Positions 1 through 11,417 of a stretch of 64,000 nucleotides of DNA are shown piece after piece (the stretch's first letter is position 1; each line of letters opens with the position of its first letter). The notes beneath the pieces were generated by a model, which was not told the DNA's origin, did no database searches, and was given only the letters and a program-made list of their open reading frames with translations. The translations under genes were made by a program, and so were the position numbers. Source of the stretch: Paramecium pentaurelia (lineage: Eukaryota > Ciliophora > Oligohymenophorea > Peniculida > Parameciidae); assembly GCA_905183005.1 (NCBI GenBank), contig CAJJDO010000116.1:38189-102188 (forward strand), given 5' to 3'.

Positions 1-1026
1 AACTTGCTCCCCCCCCCATTCATAGCAATCATAAAAAAGAATTAGGATATCCTCTTTTGATTGTATTATATATCATTTCCTAACTTGCTACTAATTTTGT
101 TTTGTTCATCGTATTTACAGAATATATCTATATTCTAAAATAGTTATTCTTTTAAATTTTCCAAATTAAAATGATTTGTTAAGAATTCTTTTAAATATAT
201 TATATAAAATTATAAAATAAAATATATATTAATTCTTAAATTATTTAATTGTAACAGGTAAATTTGTATAATTACTTAATTGGTTTCATAAATAAATAAA
301 TTAAATGTATCAATATTTATAATAATTTAAAAATCCTATCAATCATTGAATTAAAATATCTAAATATCTTTAATTATTTCTCAATTTATATAAATTATTT
401 ACTTAATCTTGTATAATAGTCATAATAATTATATGGAAATTATATCATCACTAAATTTCTATTTCACCTCTAAGTCTCTTACTTTTAGACTAATTAGTAA
501 GAGCATTACATATATTAGAAATGATGGGATGATCAATTTTGTAGAATTAGAAATATTGAAAATCAGTTAAAATTCGTTCCTATATCTTGGTTGTTTGCAA
601 TTTCCCTTTAGAGGTGACAACCTTTATCTAAAAGTTATACTAAGTTTTGGATATATAAAATATATTAAATCTTACATTACACTACAATCCAATTACAAAT
701 AGTAAGACATATTCGAATCTTAAAAAATCTAGCTGAAATATTAAAGATTAGCAAGAAAAATTAATGAATTATTCATAGGACTCAATTTTTGTATAAATTA
801 AAATAGTTATATAAAATAAAAATATTCTATATGATTAAAAAATCAAGAAATGCATATATTGAAATGAATTCTCAATAGCATAATTAACATCTACTACTAT
901 CAATTCCAAATCTACAAAAAGTCCTAACTTCTATTTTACAAAAATGCACTAGATACTTTTATCGATTTTGCAGTATATAACTCAAGTTAGAGAAATAGAA
1001 ATTCATTATTAAAAATAAAAAAGAAT
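1..1026. other. AT-rich non-coding stretch
   Basis: I see no reading frame, RNA gene or repeat that I can support here. The window opens with a run of nine C near position 10. This is not the C4A2/C3A3 telomere repeat of Paramecium, so the end is not evidently telomeric. Confidence 0.5.
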
Positions 1027-2823
1027 ATGAATGCCCCTTTTTAAGAGGAGGAAGCTCTAGCTGACATCTTTGGTCATATAAATAATGTAGATGACCAAAA
1101 GTTTGGTGTCATTTTAGAAAAATTAAGAAAGGAAAAAGTTTAAGACATCATTGGATATCTTTCAGATAACAGGAATCAAAGCCAATTAGAATAATGTATC
1201 TTACAAAAAGGAGAGAATATCACCCAGGCTGATAAAGAATAGAAATTGTCTGTTGTTAGAAATGATATCAAATAAATCACAGAAGTCTTAAGAAAATTAA
1301 AAGACCATGACTTCAATAAGTTAGATTATTCCTCTGAATTAAAAGAAGAATCTAAATAAAGTTTAATTAATAGCATCAAGGATAATAGAAGGATCATTCA
1401 TTTTTTGTAATTGTTAGTTTCAACTCACATCCATAGATGAAACTTTTATAAAGGGTGGGTCTAATTCATTACATATATTAGTTAAGATAAAGGTGGACCT
1501 TAGAAACAATAATTTTGAAAATATAAAAATCTATAATACTTCTTTAGTAGGAGCTAATTTTGTTAGGTGTAATTTTGGTGGATCCTAATTTAAGAATGTC
1601 AACATAAGCGGAATATATGTTAATGGAGCTTTATTATTGAATTGTAAATGGACAGACTTAAAAATCCTTGAATTAAATTAATTACATGGTCATAGTGATT
1701 ATGTAAGATCAGTTTGTTTCTCTCTTGATGGAAAAACATTAGCTTCTGGAGGTGGTGATTGCTCTATCCGTCTATGGGATGTCAAAACAGGATAATAAAA
1801 AGCGTAATTAGAATGTCATACTAGTTATGTCTAGTCAGTGTGTTTCTCTCCTGATGGAAATACATTAGCTTCTGGTAGTGATAATGGGTCTGTATTATTA
1901 TGGAATGCTAAAACTAGAAAGAAAAGAGCCAAATTAGATGGTCAAGATGATGCTGTTATATCAGTTTGTTTCTCTTTTGATGGAAAAACATTAGCTTCTG
2001 GAGGTGGTGATTGCTCTATCCGTCTATGGAATGTTAAAACAGGATAATAAAAAGCCAAATTAGATGGACATACTTATTGGGTCTAGTCAGTCTGTTTCTC
2101 TCCTGATGGAAATACATGAGCTTCTGGTAGTTTAGATCAATCAATCCGTTTTTGGGATGTCAAAACAGGATAATAAAAAGCGTAATTGGATGGTCATGAT
2201 GATGCTGTTATATCAGTTTTTTTCTCTTTTGATGGAAAAACATTAGCTTCTGGAGGTGGTGATTGCTCTATCCGTCTATGGGATGTCGAAACAGGATAAT
2301 AAAAAGCGTAATTAGAAGGTCATACTAGCATTGTCTACTCAGTCTGTTTCTCTCCTGATGGAAATACATTAGCTTCTGGTAGTTTTGATAACTCTATCTG
2401 TCTATGGGATGTTAAAACAGGATAATAAAAAGCCAAATTAGATGGACATACTTATTGGGTCTAGTCAGTCTGTTTCTCTCCTGATGGAAATACATTAGCT
2501 TCTGGTAGTGATGATAAGTCTATCCGTCTATGGGATGTTAAGAATGGAAAAGAAATTTCATCCAATGAAAATCAATATTAAGATATTCTAGCTTAATTTA
2601 AAGCACCACTTTTTTAAAGCAATCCTCTACCAGGTATTTACTTTATTATTATTTTATAGAATCCAACAATATTACAATTCTACGAATTTCTTAAACACCA
2701 TTATTTCAATCATAAGCAGCTATAATCTTGAAAGGAGATTTTGTAAATGATGAAGGATATGATATAAGATAATTATTAATTTCAAAGGGATGTAGTATTT
2801 TAGAAGACTTAAATCAAAAATGA
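1027..2823 (+). pseudogene. Pentapeptide/WD40 seven-repeat protein, broken
   Basis: Read with TAA/TAG as Gln, the frame opens at the ATG at 1027 with a helical N-part of about 130 residues. A pentapeptide-like stretch follows (TSLVGANFVRCN..., near 1550-1630), then seven WD40 blades from about 1675 to 2550, each with SVCFSPDGNTLASGS and IRLWDVKTG motifs. That is enough for a whole beta-propeller scaffold. The tail after the propeller (ITILRISQT... to ILEDLNQK) matches the end of a Paramecium family I know. A 26-nt phase-1 intron lies at 2634-2659. Two lesions break it: an extra T in the TTT at 1418-1420 shifts the frame, and a TGA at 2117-2119 replaces the Leu (TTA) codon found in the sister blades. 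Removing the one base and the intron makes the length an exact multiple of three. Probably a young pseudogene; two sequence errors are less likely. Confidence 0.85.
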
Positions 2824-3299
2824 ACATGATGATTCATTATCAACAATACAATTATGATTACAATCCATATCTAATATTTTTTTTTTATTATGTCTTTATT
2901 ATTCAAACTTTTCATTTTCACTCATATCTTTCTAAGCTTTGCTTAACAATAGGATTATTCTTTTTTCAATATTTCTAAACCATAATTATTGACCAATTTA
3001 TAATTAAATTAAATGTGAAAAATTCATTCAACTTCTAATTATTTTAGTAATTCAATAGTAAAAAAGTATTAAATTTCATTTGGTTCTTCAAAAGTTGGTC
3101 AGCTTCAGTATCAAAAGTTATGATCTAATCTAAGTGATTAATGTTAATAATTGAAGTTTAAGATTTTTAGGTAATGTTTAGATGGTTTTCTGTTAATATG
3201 ACTTATTGAGAACTTGTCATTAAAATAAAGTATTTATTAAAAGCGGTATTCAAATATTGTAATTCTACAATAGGATTATTAATTTGAAAACACCAACTT
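2824..3299. other. Intergenic stretch, nothing recognised
   Basis: AT-rich sequence between the end of the WD40 pseudogene and the decayed Cys-rich pseudogene on the other strand. No feature supported. Confidence 0.5.
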
Positions 3300-4960
3300 C
3301 TTAACTTTTAATCATTTATACATTTCCAATAGATTTTTCTTTAACTTTTTAGGAGCATCCATCCTCAAAAAATATATTTTCATCATCACACTCTTCATTC
3401 TGAGTCTTTATACCATTCCCAAACTTTTCTTAACATTTATTATTTTTCAAGTAATAACCATTTTCGCAATTTATGCATTATCCATCATCACAATTTTAAC
3501 GGTTAAGTGAACATGAGTATTAACATTAGAAACATCCATCAAAGGTTCATTATTTTCATCATCACATCTTTCATCTGAAGCTACAATTAAGTCTACGCAA
3601 ATAGACAAACATTTATTATTAATCAAATAAAATCCAAAATTACAAGTTTCAATTTGTACTTCTTCAAAATATGATTATAACCATTAACCGTCAAGAAAAT
3701 CAGTACAATTTTCTTAACATTAATAGTTACAATTATGACACTTATCTTCATTTTCATGACACCATCACTACAATGTTGATAAAAATCTGCTAATACCTCA
3801 TTTTCACATTCATAAATACATTATTAATTAATTAAATTTCAATCTGGCAAGGATTTTAAGCACAGTGAATAAGAAAATTAAAAGCATTTTTAATAAGCAA
3901 TGATGATTAATAGATAAACATTCTATCACTTTAATTACAGTTTGATAATTTATCAAATTACCACTTAAATTAATAGGGCAATACAGCTTGCAATTATTAT
4001 TAATCAATTAAAATATAGGATCAAAAATTTACCATAATCCATATTAGCATTTATTGCAATTTAAAGGACATTAGAATTTACATTAATAACAACCATCATA
4101 AGGAATTAATTGGAATCATCGCATTCCTCTAACCCAACAATTATTCCATCTCTGCAATAACTATAACAAATATAATTTATAGGATCATACAGACAATTAA
4201 TATCACATTCTTTAGATTATACAATTACTACAGTCTTCACTACAATCAAATTTTTAATTAAAACATCCATCAAACGGATTAATGTTCTAATCATTACAAA
4301 TATCTATTTCCTCTACTTTTAGAGCATCAGAGAATATTTCGAAGTCTAAGATTCCAAAATAAGGAGCAATACTAGGTATATGGTCAAATTATATTTATAT
4401 TGATATCAATAGATCAGAAATATTACTTTGATTTTAGGCATCAAAAGTTTAAATCTTTTTAAATTATTCACATTGAAATGATTCTCCAACAATAATTAGC
4501 TTGAATCTTAATCTGATTTTTGAAAGAGTAATAAATGAATGATGTTAAATGATTTCTTCATTAGCAAATGGCCCATCAAATTGTAAACGTAATTTCCCAA
4601 TATGAGGATAGATAAGAGTTAAAAGGATTAAAATTTAAACTAAAAGAGTTTAACTAAAATAAAAGTTTACGTTTTTAAATAAAGTATTCACTCATTTAAT
4701 CGCTATTATTGCATGTAAAAAAAAGGATTCGTTTATTGAAAATTTTCTTACTTCTAATCATCCAGGAATAAAGCTAAAAGTAAATTATGCAATGAAAAAT
4801 CATAAACATTAAATTGCACCTAAACAAAATAATGAGGAGGAAGAAAAAGGTTTTAAACGATCAACATTTTTGTCATTCCACCAAAAATATTTTTATCCCA
4901 AAATTCTAAAATTAAATCTGAACTTAATTCTATTAAATCTTAAAATATCATCCAATCTAA
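3300..4960 (-). pseudogene. DUF4215-like Cys-rich protein remnant
   Basis: The minus strand carries repeated CDDxNxxPFDGCxxC-type units, the signature of DUF4215/growth-factor-receptor-like Cys-rich proteins that are common in ciliates. Readable pieces include FDGCFQCQYSCSLN, ECDINCLYDPINYICYSYC and NCDDGQCINCENGYYL. The N-terminal part (FGGMTKML..., LRLQFDGPFANEE...) lacks the cysteines and looks like the usual ectodomain. The frame changes at least four times by single bases, for example between CDDENNEP and FDGCFQ near 3550 and between CDDSN and PYDGC near 4105. None of these changes is explained by an intron. The family is usually secreted or on the cell surface. Ends are approximate because both termini are decayed. 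Confidence 0.7.
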
Positions 4961-6342
4961 TTTATCATTTATGTTTACCATCTTAAGATGTAAATTCTGT
5001 ACTATATATTGAATCCTAACAATTTAAACAGTTTCAACAGACCAACAAAAAATAATCAACTAATATAAGGACTTTAATTTTTCAAATATAGGTTAATATG
5101 AAACCAAAGTCATGATCAATATATAAAATATTTATCATAAGAGATCTATGTAGATTTTTATGTTCTAAATAATATTATAAATCTATTTATTATTATATAT
5201 TTGATGCGTATTAATAACATTATTCAGTTTTACTCTTGAGTTGCTCTACCAAAGTTACGATCATAAATTATAATTTTAAAAAATAAAAATTACTTATGTT
5301 TGTTAAACATAATGATATTTAAAAATGCAATTATGCCATTCTAAAGGTTTCTGAGATAATTTGACTAAATGACAATTTTAATGAAAATTATTGTTTATTC
5401 CATAAAATTAAATTGTTAATTTAATCATTATAAAATAGGAATTGATGATTAATTTTATTAAAGAATATACCAACAGCGATGTGAGGTATGAAAATGAAAT
5501 GTCAATTAACCTATTTCTGAATAGAAATATGTCTTATTAAATAGATTTTTAAATTATATTAATTCTGAACAATTATTAAATATATAAATACTTAAAAATA
5601 TATTAAAATAATGAAGGATTATTAATTTTAATATAAAATAAATGAAATACAAAAACATCTTAAATGGAAATAACCTAACAATAAAATATTCAAGAAATGT
5701 ATTCAGAATAATTTGAGATTAAAAGATTAAACTTGCTCTTAATGATATAGAAAAGAAGGCTTTTAATTTAAAATATTAATATCACTATTATTATTTTATA
5801 ATATTTTAATGAATCCTCAAATGTTTACTTGAAATTATTTGACTCATAATTTGAAGATGAGTATTTCATATGAGATTAAAAAGTCGCTAAAATTTTATTT
5901 CTCCTTTACCTTTCTCTTTCTAAAAATCAATAAGAGATGTGTTTTATTTTTGCAAGAATAATTTTGAAAATAAAAAACTAGAGTATGAAATGAATCAATT
6001 AATCTTAAGATAACTAAGAGACTTAAGGTTTCTTAGTGTTTCTAAATAAAATTGGTTTATGGACAGATTTGAAATCCTAAAGTTTCTTTCTATTAAAGTA
6101 AGTCTTATAACAAAGTGAAATCTTTTTCAATACAATACTAAAAATTATCTGAAAAGATCATCCGAATTTAGTAAAGTATTCAAGAAGATCTATTTTAGAT
6201 TAAAATTCTGTGAATTTCATATTTGTATAATCTAATTTTGTTGATGAAATTTGAACTAAATCTTTTTAAATTTTTAATTATTTAAAAATATAATGATATG
6301 TCCATTCTATCATTATTGTTACTTTTATATGATATTTCATTA
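4961..6342. other. Intergenic AT-rich stretch
   Basis: No supported gene. It separates two minus-strand genes and should hold the promoter of the Cys-rich pseudogene and the 3' flank of nothing else that I recognise. Confidence 0.45.
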
Positions 6343-8064
6343 TCAATTCGGAATATTATCCAATATTTTAACTTTGGATTAATAAATATTCACACATGGA
6401 TATAATTCTGATTATATGGATGTATCTATTTCTAATTACTAATATGATTTTGATAATTACAACTGATACTAAAGGATTATTCTATCTCGTCCATTTAATA
6501 TACTTATGTTCAATACTTACTTCCATTATTAATATATCATTAGTTGTATAAGTGAATGATAATTATTTACTATTTCCATCTTTATTATGATGAGAGTAGG
6601 TATAACCGTTATCACGTATCAAATAAGATCTATTTTGATTTAATTATATACCCATTCCCAAATCCTGCATTTGTATAATTATTGTTTTATATTATATCTC
6701 TGAATCCAATTCCAATAATAAATTATGTTCCACTTATCATTTAGAATGCAAAAACTATTTTCCCAGTCTTTGGAATGGCTTATTCACAAAGACAATAATA
6801 CCAATTACTACTACACTCAACAACAACTTTTCCATCTTCACTTATTTAACAACCAACACCCTTATGAGTATTAGAAAACTATAATATTTTAGGATATTTT
6901 TAAATCTATGATTAATAATTTAAAATACTTTTTCTAATTCTAATTTTTATTATTTTTCTTTTTAAAAGTTTTAGTAATGAATCTAATCAAGTTGTCTTTA
7001 AACTGCTTTCAATTCTAATTCTTTTTAATTAATTTTTTTACTCATTTCTGAAATTTCTTTGTTTTCTATTTATAATTATAAATGAATACTTTGTTCTTCT
7101 AAAGTCTTAATAGTTTTTAATTTATCCTCCTCAATTAACTTTTTTAGATTTATTATTTCTTAAGTTTTTTGATCAAATTTCTCTCTTTCTTTTAATTAGA
7201 ATTAATTGTTAATCTCATCAATTTACTTTTAATCTAAAAATTTTAATTAAAAATACTTTAGTCTTATTATTCCTTAAATTGTTTTTAAAATTCTTTTTAG
7301 GTCTGATCTAATTATGTAGAAATTTAATTAAATAAATTGGTTTCTATTGATTTATTTAAAATATTACTTTCAATTTCTAAATTTTTATTTAATTCTGTTA
7401 ATGTTACTAATTCCAATTCCAAATTTTAAATTTTAAAATATTGTTTTATTTATTTATTCTTAATATCAAAAGTATCAATATAATCATTTAATAATTTTGT
7501 TAGATTCTAATATTAAAATTATATTGATTATGATTAATTAACTTAATCTCTGGTTTAATCTGAAATTTATTATTAAATTTATTCAATCTTATTAGTATGC
7601 TATTAAAATAAAGTAATAGTTTTATCAAATAAGTTGATTTAACATTAAATTTTTTTAGCCTAATCAATCAATTCTTAGAAATCCTTAATAAATTTAATCT
7701 AATTTTGATAATTTTCATCATTTGTCTATATTTAATTCGAAAATGATTAGATAAGTTCAGATAATTATAAAATTAAATTTCATTCAACTAATAAAATATT
7801 TATATATATATAAATACTTGGTATATCTTTGAGTATATCTATGGTTTACTAAATATCTAATTAATCATATTATTTTAATGATTCTAAATGAATTTCAATT
7901 TCTTTCTAAAAATTTGAATCTTTATTTTTTAAACTAATTATTGCTTAATTTTAAGTCACTTTTTCTTTTTGAATTATACATTATAAATCTTTTAATAATT
8001 ATTCATCATCTAAAGATTATATTGAAATCTTCTTTATTTAATTTGATTCTTTAGTTTAATGAAG

Positions 8065-8145
<81 letters not shown>

Positions 8146-9122
8146 TGAGATTAATTTATTGCTAATCTCATTTACTTTCTAATTATAATTTTTTCTCATT
8201 TAAGTAATTTAATTAAATAATTCATCTCTTTTATTTTTAGTTTCCTTCTTATATTATAATAATATATTCTAAGATTCTGAATTGTAATCTATCCATAATT
8301 TATTAATATGTTCAATAGTTTAATATTTAATTGATTGATTTTGAGATATACAATCAACACAAGCAAATCTATCTTCCATTTCCTTATTTTAAGTATCTAT
8401 ATCAATCATAATAATTTCTTTTTTATGCTTTATGCAAATTCTATTTAAACTTGGTGTTTTCTAATTTAATTAATAATAAATACAAATTAATTTTTTGTTA
8501 ATTATAATGGTGGTAATTCAATAATGTTATTTTCTATTAAATCTTATATTATTTATTTTGTATTTTTGAATATATCTAAAGTCTACTAATATTCAGCATT
8601 ATTAAACAACAATTCTAATTATCTAGTTAATTAATCTATAAAAGTATTATCTTCAATTAATTTAATTGATTTCTATTAATCTGATGAATATAATTTAGAT
8701 AATTATTTAATATCTTCATAGTAATTCTATTGATTTTAATTTTTTTATAATTCTTATTTCTCCTTTTCAATTGGAAACATATATTCTTATATTTATTTAT
8801 GCATTTTTTCAAAAGAATCATCTATTGATCTTTTAAAATCCATAATTTAATCTAAAATATTTTTATAATAATTGAGTCTTGCTTGATTTTCTTTAGTCTT
8901 TATTTCTTATTATTGAATCTTAATTTATTAGATTCTTTCTTTTGATTACTAAATAGTTGTCACTTTATTATTATTCAATTTATCGACTAAACATTAACCA
9001 CAAAAAAAATTTATTTATGATTTATCTGACATATCCAAATCAACTGCAATCAATTCTAAATTATGACTCTTACATTTTGTCTCTTAAACTTCTTCGCTTT
9101 ATTTTGTTTATTAAATATTCAT
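6343..9122 (-). pseudogene. B-box / polyQ coiled-coil / SPRY-like protein, one in-frame TGA
   Basis: Starts at the ATG at 9122. There are two zinc-binding segments with C..H...C..C spacing (KCKSHNLELIAVDL... and RICIKHKKEIIMIDI...ACVDC), like tandem B-boxes. Then come a pure run of 25 Gln encoded by TAA, about 450 residues of Gln/Lys/Glu-rich coiled coil, and a C-terminal SPRY/B30.2-like domain (CEQAIPKTGKIVFAFQ, IIGIGFRD, YTYSHHNKD, VSIEHKYIKWTRQNNP). Six introns fit: 8461-8483, 7788-7817, 7234-7256, 6906-6928, 6630-6651 and 6439-6460 (22-30 nt). After removing them the 2637 nt divide exactly into 879 codons, with a single interior TGA at 7780-7782. The architecture resembles TRIM proteins, but no RING is visible. 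Either a very recent pseudogene, a base error, or a truncated product. A 5' fragment of a relative lies near 38.3-38.7 kb. Confidence 0.8.
8068..8142 (-). repeat. (TTA)25 microsatellite coding polyglutamine
   Basis: Twenty-five perfect TTA units. On the minus strand they read as 25 consecutive TAA codons in the frame of the surrounding gene, hence a pure polyglutamine run under the ciliate code. The flanking codons (ISE before, ILHQ after) confirm the frame. Confidence 0.95.
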
Positions 9123-9635
9123 TTTTTGTAATTCTATTAATACATTAATAAGATATTTTCGAATTAATAAACTATTTAATATATGATTTATATACTTAAT
9201 TATAAATCTTTGTAATTATTATATTGAATCTATTATCTAAAATTCAAATACACATATCAAATACTGATAACATATTGAATGAAAATTTTTAAAGGATATA
9301 TTTCATATAAATTAAATCTTAGAATTTACTCTAAGGTATAATAGTTCATTAATATAAATTATTTACTCTAATAACAATTATCATTAAGCTATTATAATCG
9401 TGCAAAATTATATCTTTCTTCATAGCTTATTTCTTTCCAAAATCAGCTTAATAGATTTATAAAAGACATATAAAAATCGATCTTTAAAGATGCTGACGAT
9501 ACCTATTTGAATTTGTTAATAATCAATCATTTTTTATTACAGAAATAGTCAACTTCGGCAAAATTACTTGAATAAAATAGATATTCTAAATAAGATTTAC
9601 TTATGAAACAGCATATAAGTAAATAAGCCTTTCTA
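9123..9635. other. Intergenic stretch, likely 5' flank
   Basis: No gene seen. It would hold the promoter of the B-box/coiled-coil gene, but no motif can be named. Confidence 0.45.
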
Positions 9636-10180
9636 TCAGCAGGTTTTAGGCGATTGATAAAATATATGGAACATCTGGTGGCTTTAGCAAAAATGACTAT
9701 CTATAATATTTTGAGAATATTATTAGGATTCTGTTAGCCTTGATTGCAATTAAATCCTCTACATTTGTTACTGAAACTTTTTATTTGCTTCCTTTATATG
9801 CTCCTTAAATCTAAAGATCTTCTCATCCCAATTCCCAGCTAATCCTTCAAATTAGTCAAGGATATGATCTCTAGTATCTTAATATTATATTTCTCTTATA
9901 TTTTCCATCTGTTTCCAATAATATAAAATTGACAATAATTTGTGTTCTCCTTCTAATTAATATCTTTATCTTTTTCAAACTTTATTTATCTTTAATTTCT
10001 TCTCTAACAGTTGATTTTAGTCATTATTATGAATTAATACATCATATTCTTTGATTCTAATTGAGCTGCTATAATATTATTTCATAAATTCCCTGAATGA
10101 TCATGTAAAAGAATCCATCTATTAATGATTTCCAGATAGTCCCTTAAAAGATAAGAATAAGAATTTCTTAGTTTTTTATA
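9636..10180 (-). pseudogene. Unrecognised decayed coding sequence
   Basis: The minus strand gives a coherent charged, Gln-rich frame ending at a TGA at 9636-9638. Pieces read HILDQFEGLAGNWDEKIF and RFKEHIKEANKKFQQQ, preceded in another frame by INRWILLHDHSGN and IIAAQLESKNMMYQF. Amino-acid usage and Gln codons (TAA/TAG/CAA mixed) look genic, but there is at least one frameshift near 9995 and two interior TGAs. I do not recognise the family. The 5' end is not found. Confidence 0.45.
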
Positions 10181-10849
10181 ATTAGAATTATAATGCTATT
10201 GTAAGTTATTAAATAAACTGAAAATTTATAATTAAAAGTTGAATTTGAATAACAATTAATAAGTTTTATCATAATTCATACACATAAGTGTAAAATTATA
10301 TAAATTCCCTAGAGTTGATAACTTTGTTAAGCTAATTTAGATGGATAGCACGGAATTTTAATAATCACCAATTTCTTAATCAAATTAAAATGATAATTTT
10401 TATTGAATTTCAATTAAATATAGTAAGTCACAGAAATATTTAATATAATAAATTTTTAGCCAAAAAAAAATTTATCTTAATAAAAAATGAATTATCTAAA
10501 ACTTTATAAATAAAATTAATAATTAATTATATTTTTAGATTAAGATTTATATATTATGACTATTAAATCAAATCAGAATTTGGCATCTAAATATAAAATT
10601 ATTGTTGAGAGATTAAAATAGTAATTGATAGAATGACTTTTTCCTATTTAAATCCACTTCTATTTTTTTATGTATTTAATATATTGTTTGTATGTGAAAA
10701 ATTATTTGCCTCCTTACAGTATCATAAACTAAATAGAGTAAGGAATTGCTTTAATTAATCTGAAAAAAAGTAAAATTTATTTGCTTCTGGCTTGCTATAG
10801 ATAAGCCATTCATTTATTGATTAATATATTTTAAATTAATTATTTTAGA
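10181..10849. other. Non-coding or fully decayed stretch
   Basis: No reading frame of convincing composition on either strand. Confidence 0.4.
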
Positions 10850-11417
10850 GTATGTTCTAAATATTCTGGTAAGGCATAAATGGGCAACAATCACTTACCT
10901 TGATTATGCTACATTCACATCCCAATAATTATCTAATCATAAAATCTAATTTGTAATACGGCAACTTGATATATAATAATTAGATTTGATCACATTAAGA
11001 GTAACTCTAAAAATTGTAATAAACATTAATAATTGGAAATCAGATATATCATCCTAACTGAAATTATATATAAAATAAATTTGAGAATCTGAAGAGATTG
11101 ATAATAATAAAATCGCTTCGGAAGTAATATCATAAATATTGGGATTTATTGTAATTGGTATATCAATATCGACAAATTAGTTATTTAAGCTACTTAAATT
11201 TAAAAATTATGATGAAAGTATTGAATAATTCTCCCCTTTTCTATAAAGAAGTATTCTATATCAATATCCATTATTTTAGAAAGAGATATAAGCCAAATTC
11301 GATCATTCAATGCACTCATAAAAAGATCTAAATTAATAAATACTTAGTAATCAGATTGATAGTTAATTTTTTATTTCATCACCCCCAAGATATACAAAAT
11401 CAAAAATTCTTAATTGA
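10850..11417 (+). pseudogene. C-terminal part of a membrane protein, one in-frame TGA
   Basis: A continuous plus-strand frame from about 10850 to the TGA at 11415-11417 reads LEYVLNILVRHKWATITYLD... and then a hydrophobic span (ISQILGFIVIGISIS) followed by a Lys/Asp/Gln-rich tail (FKNYDESIEQFSPFLQ, ILYQYPLFQKEIQAKFDH). It is interrupted once, by a TGA at 11082-11084 just before ESEEIDNNKIASE. This resembles the juxtamembrane and cytoplasmic end of a large single-pass ciliate surface protein, but no extracellular domain can be followed upstream. The family assignment is only a guess. Confidence 0.5.

Noticed and set aside
1..20. C-rich start of the window as a telomere
   Set aside because: A run of nine C without the C4A2/C3A3 periodicity; more likely a low-complexity contig end.
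7740..7820. Frameshift in the B-box/coiled-coil gene near 7800
   Set aside because: A 30-nt intron (7788-7817) restores the frame; only the TGA at 7780 remains as a lesion. The other five apparent shifts in this gene are also introns.
8957..9148. Plus-strand ORF of 63 codons
   Set aside because: It is the antisense of the N-terminal zinc-binding part of the minus-strand B-box/coiled-coil gene; composition is non-genic.
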